From an uncultured Lachnospiraceae bacterium (GTDB lineage Bacteria > Bacillota > Clostridia > Lachnospirales > Lachnospiraceae), in contig CAJTTU010000159.1 of the NCBI GenBank assembly GCA_910579325.1, forward strand, positions 1-5,075: a stretch of 5,075 nt of DNA, read 5' to 3'. Each line of letters begins with the position of its first letter. Positions within the stretch are counted from its first letter, which is position 1. Made by a program: the position numbers and the translations under genes. Shown piece after piece: positions 1 through 5,075 of the stretch. Below the pieces are notes generated by a model that saw only the letters and a list, made by a program, of their open reading frames with translations, was not told where the DNA came from and searched no databases.

Positions 1-595
1 TGTAATGTACAAAAATATTGTTGACGGCCTCCAGCGCCTCTCCCGGTCTGGAGTACTCATTCACTGTCAGGAAATCCTCCGTTATCAGGGGTTTCAGACT
101 TGTCTCCTCTTCTCTGGGAATTTCTTCTTCCTTTGTATGCCGCTGAAAGGTCTGCACTGCTCCCGGAGTCTCACTCCTGCCTGTAATCAGCTTTACCAGA
201 GCAAAGATAAGTAACGCAATGAGCCCGACCAGAAACAGCAAAACCGTCAGCCTTGCGGCAAGCTGCTTCCTCCGTCTTCTTTTGCGCCTGCGCTCCCTCT
301 CTTTTCGGGCCCTTGCATTTGCTGCCGCCGACCGCCTCACAGGCGGCCTCTCATAAATTTCCGGCCTCCTCGTCCTTCTGCCTTCCTCAATACGCCTGAC
401 CGGACGTCCCCCCGAACCTGTTCTGTTCGCTCCGCCGCCTGCCTGCGCCTGCCTTCTTACCCTTTGGGGCCTTCCTGTTGTCTGTCCCTGTGTCTCGTTC
501 CAAAGTCTGATCCCATCCCCGGATACATTTCTGACTTTCACAGCCTCCTGCCGCCGGGAACCGTCTCTGGATACGTCTATCACGTTAAGTTCCAT
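1..595 (-). CDS. Membrane-anchored N-acetylmuramoyl-L-alanine amidase (family 2-like), N-terminal 198 codons, runs off left edge
   Basis: The frame is open from an ATG at 595 to the window edge (198 codons, no stop). Residues 1-115 are predicted cytoplasmic: hydrophilic, Gly/Arg-rich and probably disordered, ending in a very basic cluster of Arg and Lys (about 94-110). One transmembrane helix follows at about 116-138 (LTVLLFLVGLIALLIFALVK), then an acidic extracellular spacer (about 140-185). The last visible residues are VNNIFVHY. This resembles the first zinc-ligand strand (I/V-V-H-Y/H) of family 2 (AmpD/PGRP-like) amidases, which cleave the MurNAc-L-Ala bond of peptidoglycan; His197 would be the zinc ligand. 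The positive-inside rule supports an N-in, C-out anchor. The start is supported by AAAGGA 9 bases upstream. The membrane-anchor architecture is seen directly. The amidase call rests on eight residues plus family knowledge, so it is moderate: another extracellular domain is possible. Confidence 0.75.
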   Translation of the reverse strand, partial: MELNVIDVSRDGSRRQEAVKVRNVSGDGIRLWNETQGQTTGRPQRVRRQAQAGGGANRTGSGGRPVRRIEEGRRTRRPEIYERPPVRRSAAANARARKERERRRKRRRRKQLAARLTVLLFLVGLIALLIFALVKLITGRSETPGAVQTFQRHTKEEEIPREEETSLKPLITEDFLTVNEYSRPGEALEAVNNIFVHY

Positions 596-604
596 CCCAC
601 CTCA

Positions 605-610
605 TCCTTT
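605..610 (-). promoter_or_regulatory. Ribosome binding site of the amidase-like gene
   Basis: AAAGGA on the minus strand lies 9 bases before the ATG at 595 and fixes this start. A second G-rich stretch (AGGTGGG) directly abuts the ATG and is too close to serve. Confidence 0.6.
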
Positions 611-630
611 GTGCTATGAATTCCAATTTT

Positions 631-639
631 ACTATAGCA
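631..639 (-). promoter_or_regulatory. Candidate extended -10 promoter of the amidase-like gene
   Basis: The minus strand reads TGCTATAGT, an extended -10 (TGn plus TATAGT, 5 of 6 to TATAAT). It would start transcription near 624 and give a leader of about 30 bases. No good -35 is seen at 17 bases (AATATT), which is tolerable for an extended -10 promoter. The upstream DNA (650-690) is very A+T rich. Confidence 0.45.
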
Positions 640-697
640 GACAAATCCGACAAAATATTTAATAGAATATAAATATTTTCTTAATCTTCTTCCCGGA

Positions 698-745
698 TAA
701 CAGTTGAAAAAAATGACCAATGGTAGTAATGTAATCTTACTGTTA
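698..745. promoter_or_regulatory. Inverted repeat TAACAGT / ACTGTTA flanking the putative DegV promoter
   Basis: TAACAGT (698-704) and its perfect reverse complement ACTGTTA (739-745) are 34 bases apart and bracket the candidate -35 and -10. A second short dyad, AGTAA/TTACT (725-729 and 737-741), sits inside. They could be operator half-sites for a regulator of the divergent pair. With 7-base arms in A+T-rich DNA, chance is a real alternative. Confidence 0.2.
704..735 (+). promoter_or_regulatory. Candidate promoter of the DegV gene
   Basis: TTGAAA at 704-709 matches a -35 at 5 of 6. A weak -10 TAATGT (727-732) follows at exactly 17 bases. A better -10, TGTAAT (730-735), would need a 20-base spacer. 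The leader would be about 75-80 bases. It contains a small hairpin at 753-773 (GGATGCC and GGCAATCC with one bulged A), which is too weak to call a regulator. No known riboswitch was recognised. Confidence 0.3.
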
Positions 746-799
746 AAAACGCGGATGCCAGCCAAGGCAATCCACCGCAAAACACTTGTTTTCAAAACC

Positions 800-807
800 A
801 GGAAAGG
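800..807 (+). promoter_or_regulatory. Ribosome binding site choosing the ATG start of the DegV gene
   Basis: AGGAAAGG lies 11 bases before the ATG at 819. It favours that start over the in-frame TTG at 786, which has no purine-rich site upstream. Confidence 0.55.
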
Positions 808-818
808 ATGAAGATACT

Positions 819-1730
819 ATGGATGAAAAATTTCATCTGTTCAGCGACGGTTCCTGCGATCTGCCGCCGGAACTTACCAGAGAAAAAAACATAACTGTCG
901 TTCCCTTTTATGTTTCCTTCGGGGACGAACCTTATCAAAAAGAAATAAAAGAAATTGGAATCAGGGAATTTTATCAGAGAATGGTCGATGAGCCCGGTAT
1001 CTATCCCAAATCCTCCATGCCATCCGCCCAGGACTATATGGAAGCTTTCCTTCCTGTTGCAAAGCAGGGCATTCCAATCATCTGTATCTGCATCACCACC
1101 AAGTTCAGCGGCTCCATGCAGTCGGCGGTCAATGCCCGCTCCATCGTGCAGGAGCAGTATCCGGAGGCTGAAATCACAGTCATCGACGCTATGGTCAACA
1201 CCGTTCTCCAGGGGCTGTATGTGCTGGAAGCGGCAAAGCTTCGGGACGCCGGCGTCGGCTATCAGGATACGGTGGCACGGCTGGAGGAAATCAAAAGCAC
1301 CGGACGGATTTTTTTCACTGTGGGAAATATGGAATATTTAAAACATGGCGGACGGATCGGAAAAGTGGCGGCCCTGGCCGGCGGCGTTCTGGATATCCGG
1401 CCTGTGATCACCTTAAAAGAGGGGGAAATCTTCCCTTCCGGTGTCGGCAGGGGACGAAAGCGCACCACGGAAAAATCGCTGGAGCTTTTACTGGAGTATC
1501 TGCGGGAAACCGGTCTGGGGATCGACTGCTTCAGCATTGCGGTGGGATACGGCTATGACTGCGAGGAGGGTCTGGCATTCCGGGATCACGCGCTGGCCGT
1601 ATTGCGGCAGAAGGGCTATGCCATAGAGGATATGGCCGCCTATCAGATCGGCGCCACCATCGGCGTGCATACCGGGCCGTATCCGCTGGGGTTTGGGGTT
1701 ATTGAGAAAGGGATACATTCGCATTCCTGA
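819..1730 (+). CDS. DegV family protein (fatty-acid-binding, FakB-like)
   Basis: This is a complete 303-residue protein; DegV proteins are usually about 280-300. Family motifs appear in order: N-terminal FSDGSCDLPPEL (8-19), the KSSMPSAQDY segment (64-73, equivalent to TSQPS), ITTKFSGSMQSA (92-103, the Ser-rich carboxylate-binding loop), HGGRIGKVAALAGGVLDIRPV (177-197), and C-terminal GATIGVHTGPYPLGFGVI (278-295), where His284 fits the conserved ligand-contacting His. In Firmicutes, FakB/DegV proteins hold a fatty acid for phosphorylation by the kinase FakA and feed it into phospholipid synthesis, in the cytoplasm. The ATG at 819 is preferred because family members start a few residues before the DxS/GxCDLP motif; the TTG at 786 would add 11 unlikely residues. 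The gene appears monocistronic: its own promoter region lies upstream and a terminator follows 9 bases after the stop. No FakA is visible. The family call is firm; the bound lipid is unknown. Confidence 0.95.
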   Translation: MDEKFHLFSDGSCDLPPELTREKNITVVPFYVSFGDEPYQKEIKEIGIREFYQRMVDEPGIYPKSSMPSAQDYMEAFLPVAKQGIPIICICITTKFSGSMQSAVNARSIVQEQYPEAEITVIDAMVNTVLQGLYVLEAAKLRDAGVGYQDTVARLEEIKSTGRIFFTVGNMEYLKHGGRIGKVAALAGGVLDIRPVITLKEGEIFPSGVGRGRKRTTEKSLELLLEYLRETGLGIDCFSIAVGYGYDCEEGLAFRDHALAVLRQKGYAIEDMAAYQIGATIGVHTGPYPLGFGVIEKGIHSHS

Positions 1731-1739
1731 TGATCATAC

Positions 1740-1786
1740 AAAAACACCTCCTGTGGTATTTGTTATACTCTGTGAGGTGTTTTTTT
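1740..1786 (+). terminator. Rho-independent terminator, probably bidirectional, between convergent genes
   Basis: AAAAACACCTC (1740-1750) pairs perfectly with GAGGTGTTTTT (1774-1784), followed by a run of seven T (1780-1786). Inside, GGTAT and ATACT can pair across a 5-base loop, separated from the main stem by a symmetric CTGT/CTGT internal loop. Read from the minus strand the stem is followed by five T, so it may also stop the nuclease operon. It starts 9 bases after the DegV stop. Confidence 0.9.
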
Positions 1787-1798
1787 GTTTTACATTTT

Positions 1799-1921
1799 TT
1801 ATACTTTTACTTTTCTTCCTGTGACATCAATACCACTGTCTCGACTCTCATGAAACCCGCCGCATTTGATCGGTTTAAACTTTTCTAAAACCGGATCCCT
1901 GAGCTTCATGACTCCTAACAT
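1799..1921 (-). CDS. Possible 40-residue ORF just downstream of the nuclease fusion, unrecognised
   Basis: An ATG at 1921 opens 40 codons ending at TAA 1801-1799, in the same frame as the upstream gene and separated from its stop by only two codons. The peptide is basic, with an odd but gene-like composition (LEKFKPIKCGG, then HESRDSGIDVTGRKVKV). No family is recognised and there is no good Shine-Dalgarno site: AGGAG lies only 2 bases before the alternative ATG at 1909. It could be a small gene, the remnant of a decayed downstream gene, or chance. Apart from this ORF and the terminator, 1731-1927 holds nothing I can identify. Confidence 0.22.
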   Translation of the reverse strand: MLGVMKLRDPVLEKFKPIKCGGFHESRDSGIDVTGRKVKV

Positions 1922-1927
1922 CACGCT

Positions 1928-3406
1928 TTATTCCATTAGTACATAATGTGTATTTCTTGATGCGCCTTTTTTACGGATAAGTCCATCCTCTGCCATCCGA
2001 CCAAGAATAACCTGCGCTCTTCTTTTCTTTATATTCAAAAATTCCATCAATTGGGCTGATGTAATGCTTCCGTTCACAATAATATAATCCATTATTTGAA
2101 CTTCTTGTGCAGTCAAGTCTCGTTTAAACGCACTTTGAGCGCACTTTGAGCGCACTTTTTCATTTTCATGCACTTTGAGCGCACTCTCCCGTACAAGCTC
2201 TGCACTGCTTTGTACAGTATCGGCAACTCTATAAAGATTGACCCGCAAGGCAATCTCCATATCAACAAACTCCGGTTCAGGAAGTCCGTACTCCTTCATT
2301 TCCCGAAGCAATCTCGGAATGCCTGTACCCCAGCCTTCTATCAAATTCATATAGAAAAACGCATGTGCCAGCGCCCTGTTTCTGATTTGGGAATAGCCCT
2401 CTTTCATCCCGTCGATTGTCACTCCCGGCATCAGACCTCCCGGTGAAGTAATTTCAAGACGATCGTCGTAAATAGTTTTTACGCCAGCATCATATACCAA
2501 CAGTTCTAAATTAGCATCTTCATGACTATCTTTTTTCTGCATATTAAGCTTGTACTCTTCTTCGGCAATCTTGATCTGCTGCTGTATCTGCTCTGCGGTA
2601 GGCAGGTATTCCTGAATTTCTTGAATTTTCACATTATCGTATGTTGCAACACCCATCGGAGTTGTAATGCCTTGAAACGCCAACTGCACTTCCGTACGAT
2701 CCATATCCTTGCAGATTAACAGTCCAATTGTCGGGTTATCACTCTCCCTGCGTATAAATTTATTTACAGCATTCACATAAAAATTTAACTTGCCGGCAAA
2801 TTCAGGATCAAAAGGCTTTACCTTTAACTCCAATACCACATAGCATCGTAGGTAAATATGATAAGATAGCAGATCAATCTTTCTGGTTTTTCCCGAAACG
2901 ATGATTTCTTCCTGCCTTCCGACAAATGCCCAACCTTCACCGAGTTCAAGCAGAAATCGTGACATTCTCTGCTCAATAGCCGTTTCCAGGGCCTCCTCAT
3001 CATATTCCTCCGGAAGCATTACAAAGTCAAAATCATAATTACCCTTCAAAAGTTCCTGCGCAAGCCTGCCCTGTGGAATAGGAAGTTTATCAGAAAAATT
3101 TGTAACTGCAGAACCGGATGTATGATAAAAGTCGGCGCGAATACAATTATCCAGCACATTGCGACTCCAACCTTCTTCTATCGTTTTTCTTACATAGAAC
3201 AGAGCCTCATCCAAGTCTTTACATTTTGTGATTATTTCTACATGATGTCCCCATGGGATAAATCCAAATATCACAGGGAACGGAATTTCTGCAGCAACCT
3301 GCTGCAGTTTTAAGCTGCCGTATCTATTTGTTTTTCCAATGCACGAAAGGCTTCGCCCACATGATCGTATGATGTATAAAATGAATACCATTTTTTCATA
3401 TTCCAT
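1928..3406 (-). CDS. YhcG/DUF1016-type PDDEXK nuclease fused to a truncated RecG-like (HATPase_c_4) C-terminal part with winged helix; 5' end frameshifted
   Basis: This 492-codon ORF has three parts. Residues 32-288 match YhcG/DUF1016 nucleases: the IPWGHHVEIITKC and DEALFYVRKTIEEGWSRNVL helices (50-85), the LAQELLKGNYDFDFVML linker, then the PDDEXK core with ELGEGWAFVGRQ (154-165), Asp178 (RKIDLL), Glu193-x-Lys195 (LELK) and GKLNFYVNAV (205-214). The catalytic residues look intact. Residues ~300-392 match the C-terminal half of the RecG-like ATPase-domain family (IYDDRLEITSPGGLMPG, IRNRALAHAF, LIEGWGTGIPRLL, GLPEPEF). The preceding AlbA_2 domain and the N-box helix (REALxNAxxHRDY) are absent. 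Residues ~404-428 are a repeat linker and ~430-480 a winged helix-turn-helix. Residues 1-31 are an out-of-frame artefact: the true N-terminus lies upstream in other frames (see 3313-3588). The ATG at 3406 has no ribosome binding site. It probably derives from a defence-related nuclease gene and may no longer be functional. Confidence 0.8.
   Translation of the reverse strand: MEYEKMVFILYIIRSCGRSLSCIGKTNRYGSLKLQQVAAEIPFPVIFGFIPWGHHVEIITKCKDLDEALFYVRKTIEEGWSRNVLDNCIRADFYHTSGSAVTNFSDKLPIPQGRLAQELLKGNYDFDFVMLPEEYDEEALETAIEQRMSRFLLELGEGWAFVGRQEEIIVSGKTRKIDLLSYHIYLRCYVVLELKVKPFDPEFAGKLNFYVNAVNKFIRRESDNPTIGLLICKDMDRTEVQLAFQGITTPMGVATYDNVKIQEIQEYLPTAEQIQQQIKIAEEEYKLNMQKKDSHEDANLELLVYDAGVKTIYDDRLEITSPGGLMPGVTIDGMKEGYSQIRNRALAHAFFYMNLIEGWGTGIPRLLREMKEYGLPEPEFVDMEIALRVNLYRVADTVQSSAELVRESALKVHENEKVRSKCAQSAFKRDLTAQEVQIMDYIIVNGSITSAQLMEFLNIKKRRAQVILGRMAEDGLIRKKGASRNTHYVLME
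2129..2185 (-). repeat. 11-base tandem repeat (AGTGCGCTCAA on the minus strand) in the linker of the RecG-like part
   Basis: On the plus strand CGCACTTTGAG occurs at 2129-2139 and 2140-2150, in part at 2151-2159, with one mismatch at 2169-2179, and in part at 2180-2185; a short insert (2160-2168) splits the tract. The unit length is not a multiple of three, so successive copies are read in different frames (SALK, VRSK, CAQSA). No frame contains a stop. It falls between the ATPase-like domain and the winged helix. Confidence 0.9.
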
Positions 3407-3588
3407 AAATTATGTGCAGAGAATCCTTTTACATTCGGGAATTCATTCTGCAAGTCAAGGCTGACCTGCTCAACGACTCCGTTTCCCCACTTTTCTTCAG
3501 CTTTACTCTTCTATGGCTGCTTCAAGAAAAGCCATTTCCCTTGTTCGTTTGATTTACTAATGGTAGCTTTCAATTCTTCTGAAATCAT
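3313..3588 (-). pseudogene. Frameshifted 5' end of the YhcG/DUF1016 gene
   Basis: The real start of the nuclease gene is an ATG at 3588 with AAGGAGA 7 bases upstream. Translation gives MISEELKATISKSNEQGK (3588-3535), then stops in frame at 3513. Frame 2 continues from 3535 with MAFLEAAIEE to 3506 and stops at 3505. The original frame then resumes from 3507 with SKAEEKWGNGVVEQ, a DLQNEF segment, KGFSAHNLWNMKKWYSFY and onward to TAA at 3312. The 1928-3406 frame carries on from 3313 with LKLQQVAAEIP. Joined, these pieces give a sensible DUF1016 N-terminal helical domain (the GFSxxNLWxMKKWY motif is typical). Three frame changes are needed, each explained by a one-base loss or gain (the middle one also by a two-base loss). 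Read-level error is possible, but three in 280 bases next to clean genes suggests real decay. The exact lesion bases are inferred. Confidence 0.75.
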
Positions 3589-3595
3589 ATAATCG

Positions 3596-3602
3596 TCTCC
3601 TT
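3596..3602 (-). promoter_or_regulatory. Ribosome binding site of the broken YhcG gene
   Basis: AAGGAGA on the minus strand lies 7 bases before the ATG at 3588 and 7 bases after the stop of the upstream gene. It is the strongest Shine-Dalgarno site in the window. It shows that the gene began here rather than at 3406 and was translated as the second cistron of the same message. Confidence 0.8.
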
Positions 3603-3609
3603 GGCAAGG

Positions 3610-5075
3610 TTAGCTTGCCTGTTTAATATACGGCACAATCACATCACAAAACTTCTTTGTCCAATCAGCATGAAAGTTAGCCATCCGAAGCCAGTCCGTC
3701 TCATTCTCAATGCTGACATTATTCAGCTGAGTAAACACTTTGGACGACTTGATGTCATCGCCGCGGTTCCATTGCAGCGTGGCGCCCAGAGCTAATTCAA
3801 TTTCAGCTTTATGCATGTAAAGGCTGTCAAAGGCATCTTTGTTTTCCTGCTTGCTTCCTCTGCCAAAGACAACCTCCGCCCGTGCCGCATCATAGTTCGC
3901 TACGCAGCAAAGATAGAATCCGCCGATGCCGAAGAATCCGTTGATCCAGTTATCTCCGGATGGACTGACATCCTTTTTGGCAATCCAAGTGTTCATACGG
4001 ATGCCGCTATCCTCAAAACCATTCTGCATGGTTTTCTTTTCCGTGAATGAACCATTGCTATATTTCGAGTTATAGGCCGTCAGCGTCAGATTGGCCATCC
4101 TGTGCAGCCACTGTTCATGGATCTGCTCGTAATCATCACCCAGCTCCTTCTGCCATACCGGTGTAAGATGCTGCGGCATAATATGTTCAACCGAATATGT
4201 ACCATCATCACAATGACGGTATACATCTTTGTCTTCCGATGTTCCAAAGTTCTCAAAGCGTTCAAGAATGTAAATCTTATTCTTGCTGTTCATCAAATAG
4301 ACCGGACGTTCTTCAAATGCCGCTTTAAACTCCTCATCATCCGGGAAGCGGGCACGTTCCTTCTTTGACAGCAGAGAATATTTGAACTTCTCAACATAAT
4401 GATCCTCGGTGCCATCGTACCGGATAATTTCCCGGTGCAGCATGAGGAAGATTTTATTCAAGGCATTTGTCGGCAAGTCACACATTGTCCTGCGGAACAG
4501 ATAATTCTCTGTGGTCAGGAAAACCTCCGTGACCTGTGCCAGCGCCAGCTTATTTTCATTATAAAGGCGCAACACCTCAAGGAAGAACGGCCTTGTTACC
4601 GTAGTCTCCAAACGGTTCAACCTGTCGATGCATACGTCAAGCGCTGCGCTGCCGGAATTGCCATCAAGGAGAATCTGATAACGTTTTGCATAGGCCAGCA
4701 TCTCATCGAGCAGCGGTTCCGTCTCAATTTTTCCGAGCTCCACAAAATCCTTAAAATTGACGTAGATTCTCTTCTGCTGCGGAATGGCCTGCTGCTTTAC
4801 ACTCAGGTAATCCCGGATGAAAGCGCTGACATCATATTTCGTGCAGACCTCGATCTTATTCCAGTATTTGTCGTAACAGGTCTCCTGCTCCCTGGAAGGC
4901 AACCCCATCAGGATGAAGTTTCTGATCTTGTCACCTTCGCTGAGGTCGAGGCCGGTCGAGTTCAGGCTTTCAAAAATGAGCTGCGGATTATCGTCCATAT
5001 CCAGCCGGATATTGATGATCTCCAAATGGCAGATTGCGTCATAAAGCTGATCGATGGTGATTTCCTGCTTCTGAA
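3610..5075 (-). CDS. GmrSD-like restriction protein: DUF262 (C-terminal part), DUF1524 nuclease, DUF4268-like tail; N-terminus beyond right edge
   Basis: The frame is open from the right edge to TAA at 3612-3610 (487 visible codons). Numbering from the TTG at 5025: LDMDDNPQLIFESLNSTGLDLSEGDKIRNFILMG (8-41) is the hallmark end of the DUF262 domain, whose DGQQR motif must lie off the edge. Helical residues 45-270 follow. YSVEHIMPQ (277-285), LHRMANLTL (307-315) and YNSKYSNGSFTEKK (318-331) form the DUF1524 His-Me-finger nuclease, with His281 as the likely catalytic base and His308, Asn312 and Asn319 as further conserved residues. From ~354 the sequence (DNWINGFFGIGGFYL, then ENKDAFDSLYMHKAEIE, TLQWNRGDD) resembles DUF4268, a tail often found with restriction proteins. 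GmrSD enzymes are type IV systems that use NTP hydrolysis to cut modified phage DNA; the substrate here is unknown. The TTG at 5025 is internal, since coding continues upstream. The next cistron starts 21 bases downstream, implying co-transcription. Confidence 0.88.
   Translation of the reverse strand, partial: QKQEITIDQLYDAICHLEIINIRLDMDDNPQLIFESLNSTGLDLSEGDKIRNFILMGLPSREQETCYDKYWNKIEVCTKYDVSAFIRDYLSVKQQAIPQQKRIYVNFKDFVELGKIETEPLLDEMLAYAKRYQILLDGNSGSAALDVCIDRLNRLETTVTRPFFLEVLRLYNENKLALAQVTEVFLTTENYLFRRTMCDLPTNALNKIFLMLHREIIRYDGTEDHYVEKFKYSLLSKKERARFPDDEEFKAAFEERPVYLMNSKNKIYILERFENFGTSEDKDVYRHCDDGTYSVEHIMPQHLTPVWQKELGDDYEQIHEQWLHRMANLTLTAYNSKYSNGSFTEKKTMQNGFEDSGIRMNTWIAKKDVSPSGDNWINGFFGIGGFYLCCVANYDAARAEVVFGRGSKQENKDAFDSLYMHKAEIELALGATLQWNRGDDIKSSKVFTQLNNVSIENETDWLRMANFHADWTKKFCDVIVPYIKQAS

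Noticed and set aside
5..214. Plus-strand 69-codon ORF at the left edge
   Set aside because: It is antisense to the well-supported minus-strand membrane protein gene and has no ribosome site.
753..773. Riboswitch or attenuator in the DegV leader
   Set aside because: Only one short bulged hairpin without a T run or conserved aptamer elements is visible.
580..795. 71-codon minus-strand ORF across the divergent spacer
   Set aside because: It overlaps the amidase start in another frame, covers the promoter region, and its product has no recognisable features.
786..818. TTG at 786 as the DegV start
   Set aside because: No ribosome site precedes it, and the added 11 residues are not expected before the DegV N-terminal motif; the ATG at 819 is better placed.
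2129..2185. CRISPR-like array
   Set aside because: The units are 11 bases, directly abutting with no spacers, and lie inside a coding frame.
3305..3322. Programmed -1 frameshift at GCAGCTTAAAAC
   Set aside because: There is no classical slippery heptamer in the right register, and two further frame breaks upstream argue for decay.
2168..4368. Plus-strand ORFs of 63-92 codons across the nuclease genes
   Set aside because: All lie antisense to strongly recognisable coding sequence and show no domain or translation signal.

Overview
The window looks like the chromosome of a Gram-positive gut anaerobe of the Clostridia, most likely Lachnospiraceae. This is an inference from the DegV-family and membrane-anchored amidase proteins, the AAGGAG-type ribosome binding sites, and the style of the nuclease genes. 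No taxon-specific marker is present.

Layout. Bases 1-595 (minus strand) hold the N-terminal 198 codons of a membrane-anchored protein. It ends at the window edge just as a zinc-amidase motif (VNNIFVHY) begins. Bases 596-818 are a divergent intergenic region with promoter-like elements for both sides. Bases 819-1730 (plus strand) encode a complete DegV-family fatty-acid-binding protein, followed by a strong stem-loop terminator (1740-1786). It lies between convergent genes and can work in both directions. Bases 1787-1927 carry no clear gene, apart from a weak 40-codon ORF.

The right-hand two thirds (1928-5075, minus strand) look like a decaying defence or DNA-processing module. Transcription enters from beyond the right edge. 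It first reads a GmrSD-like protein (C-terminal part of DUF262, a DUF1524 His-Me-finger nuclease domain, and a DUF4268-like tail; 3610-5075). After 21 bases and a good Shine-Dalgarno site comes a YhcG/DUF1016-type gene (PDDEXK nuclease).

The YhcG gene is damaged. Its first ~90 codons need three frame changes to be read (near 3536, 3506 and 3313), so the long ORF at 1928-3406 begins with about 31 out-of-frame residues. Its 3' half runs directly into the C-terminal part of a RecG-like/Schlafen-type (AlbA_2-HATPase_c_4) regulator, without that protein's N-terminal DNA-binding domain or the start of its ATPase domain. This suggests a deletion fusion. The linker of the RecG-like part contains an 11-base tandem repeat that is open in all three frames.

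How the genes may work together. The amidase and DegV genes are ordinary cell-wall and lipid genes at the island's left edge. The two minus-strand nuclease genes probably formed one operon with genes outside the window, such as a restriction-modification or related defence locus. Reading errors in the assembly could explain some of the frame breaks, but not the domain fusion.
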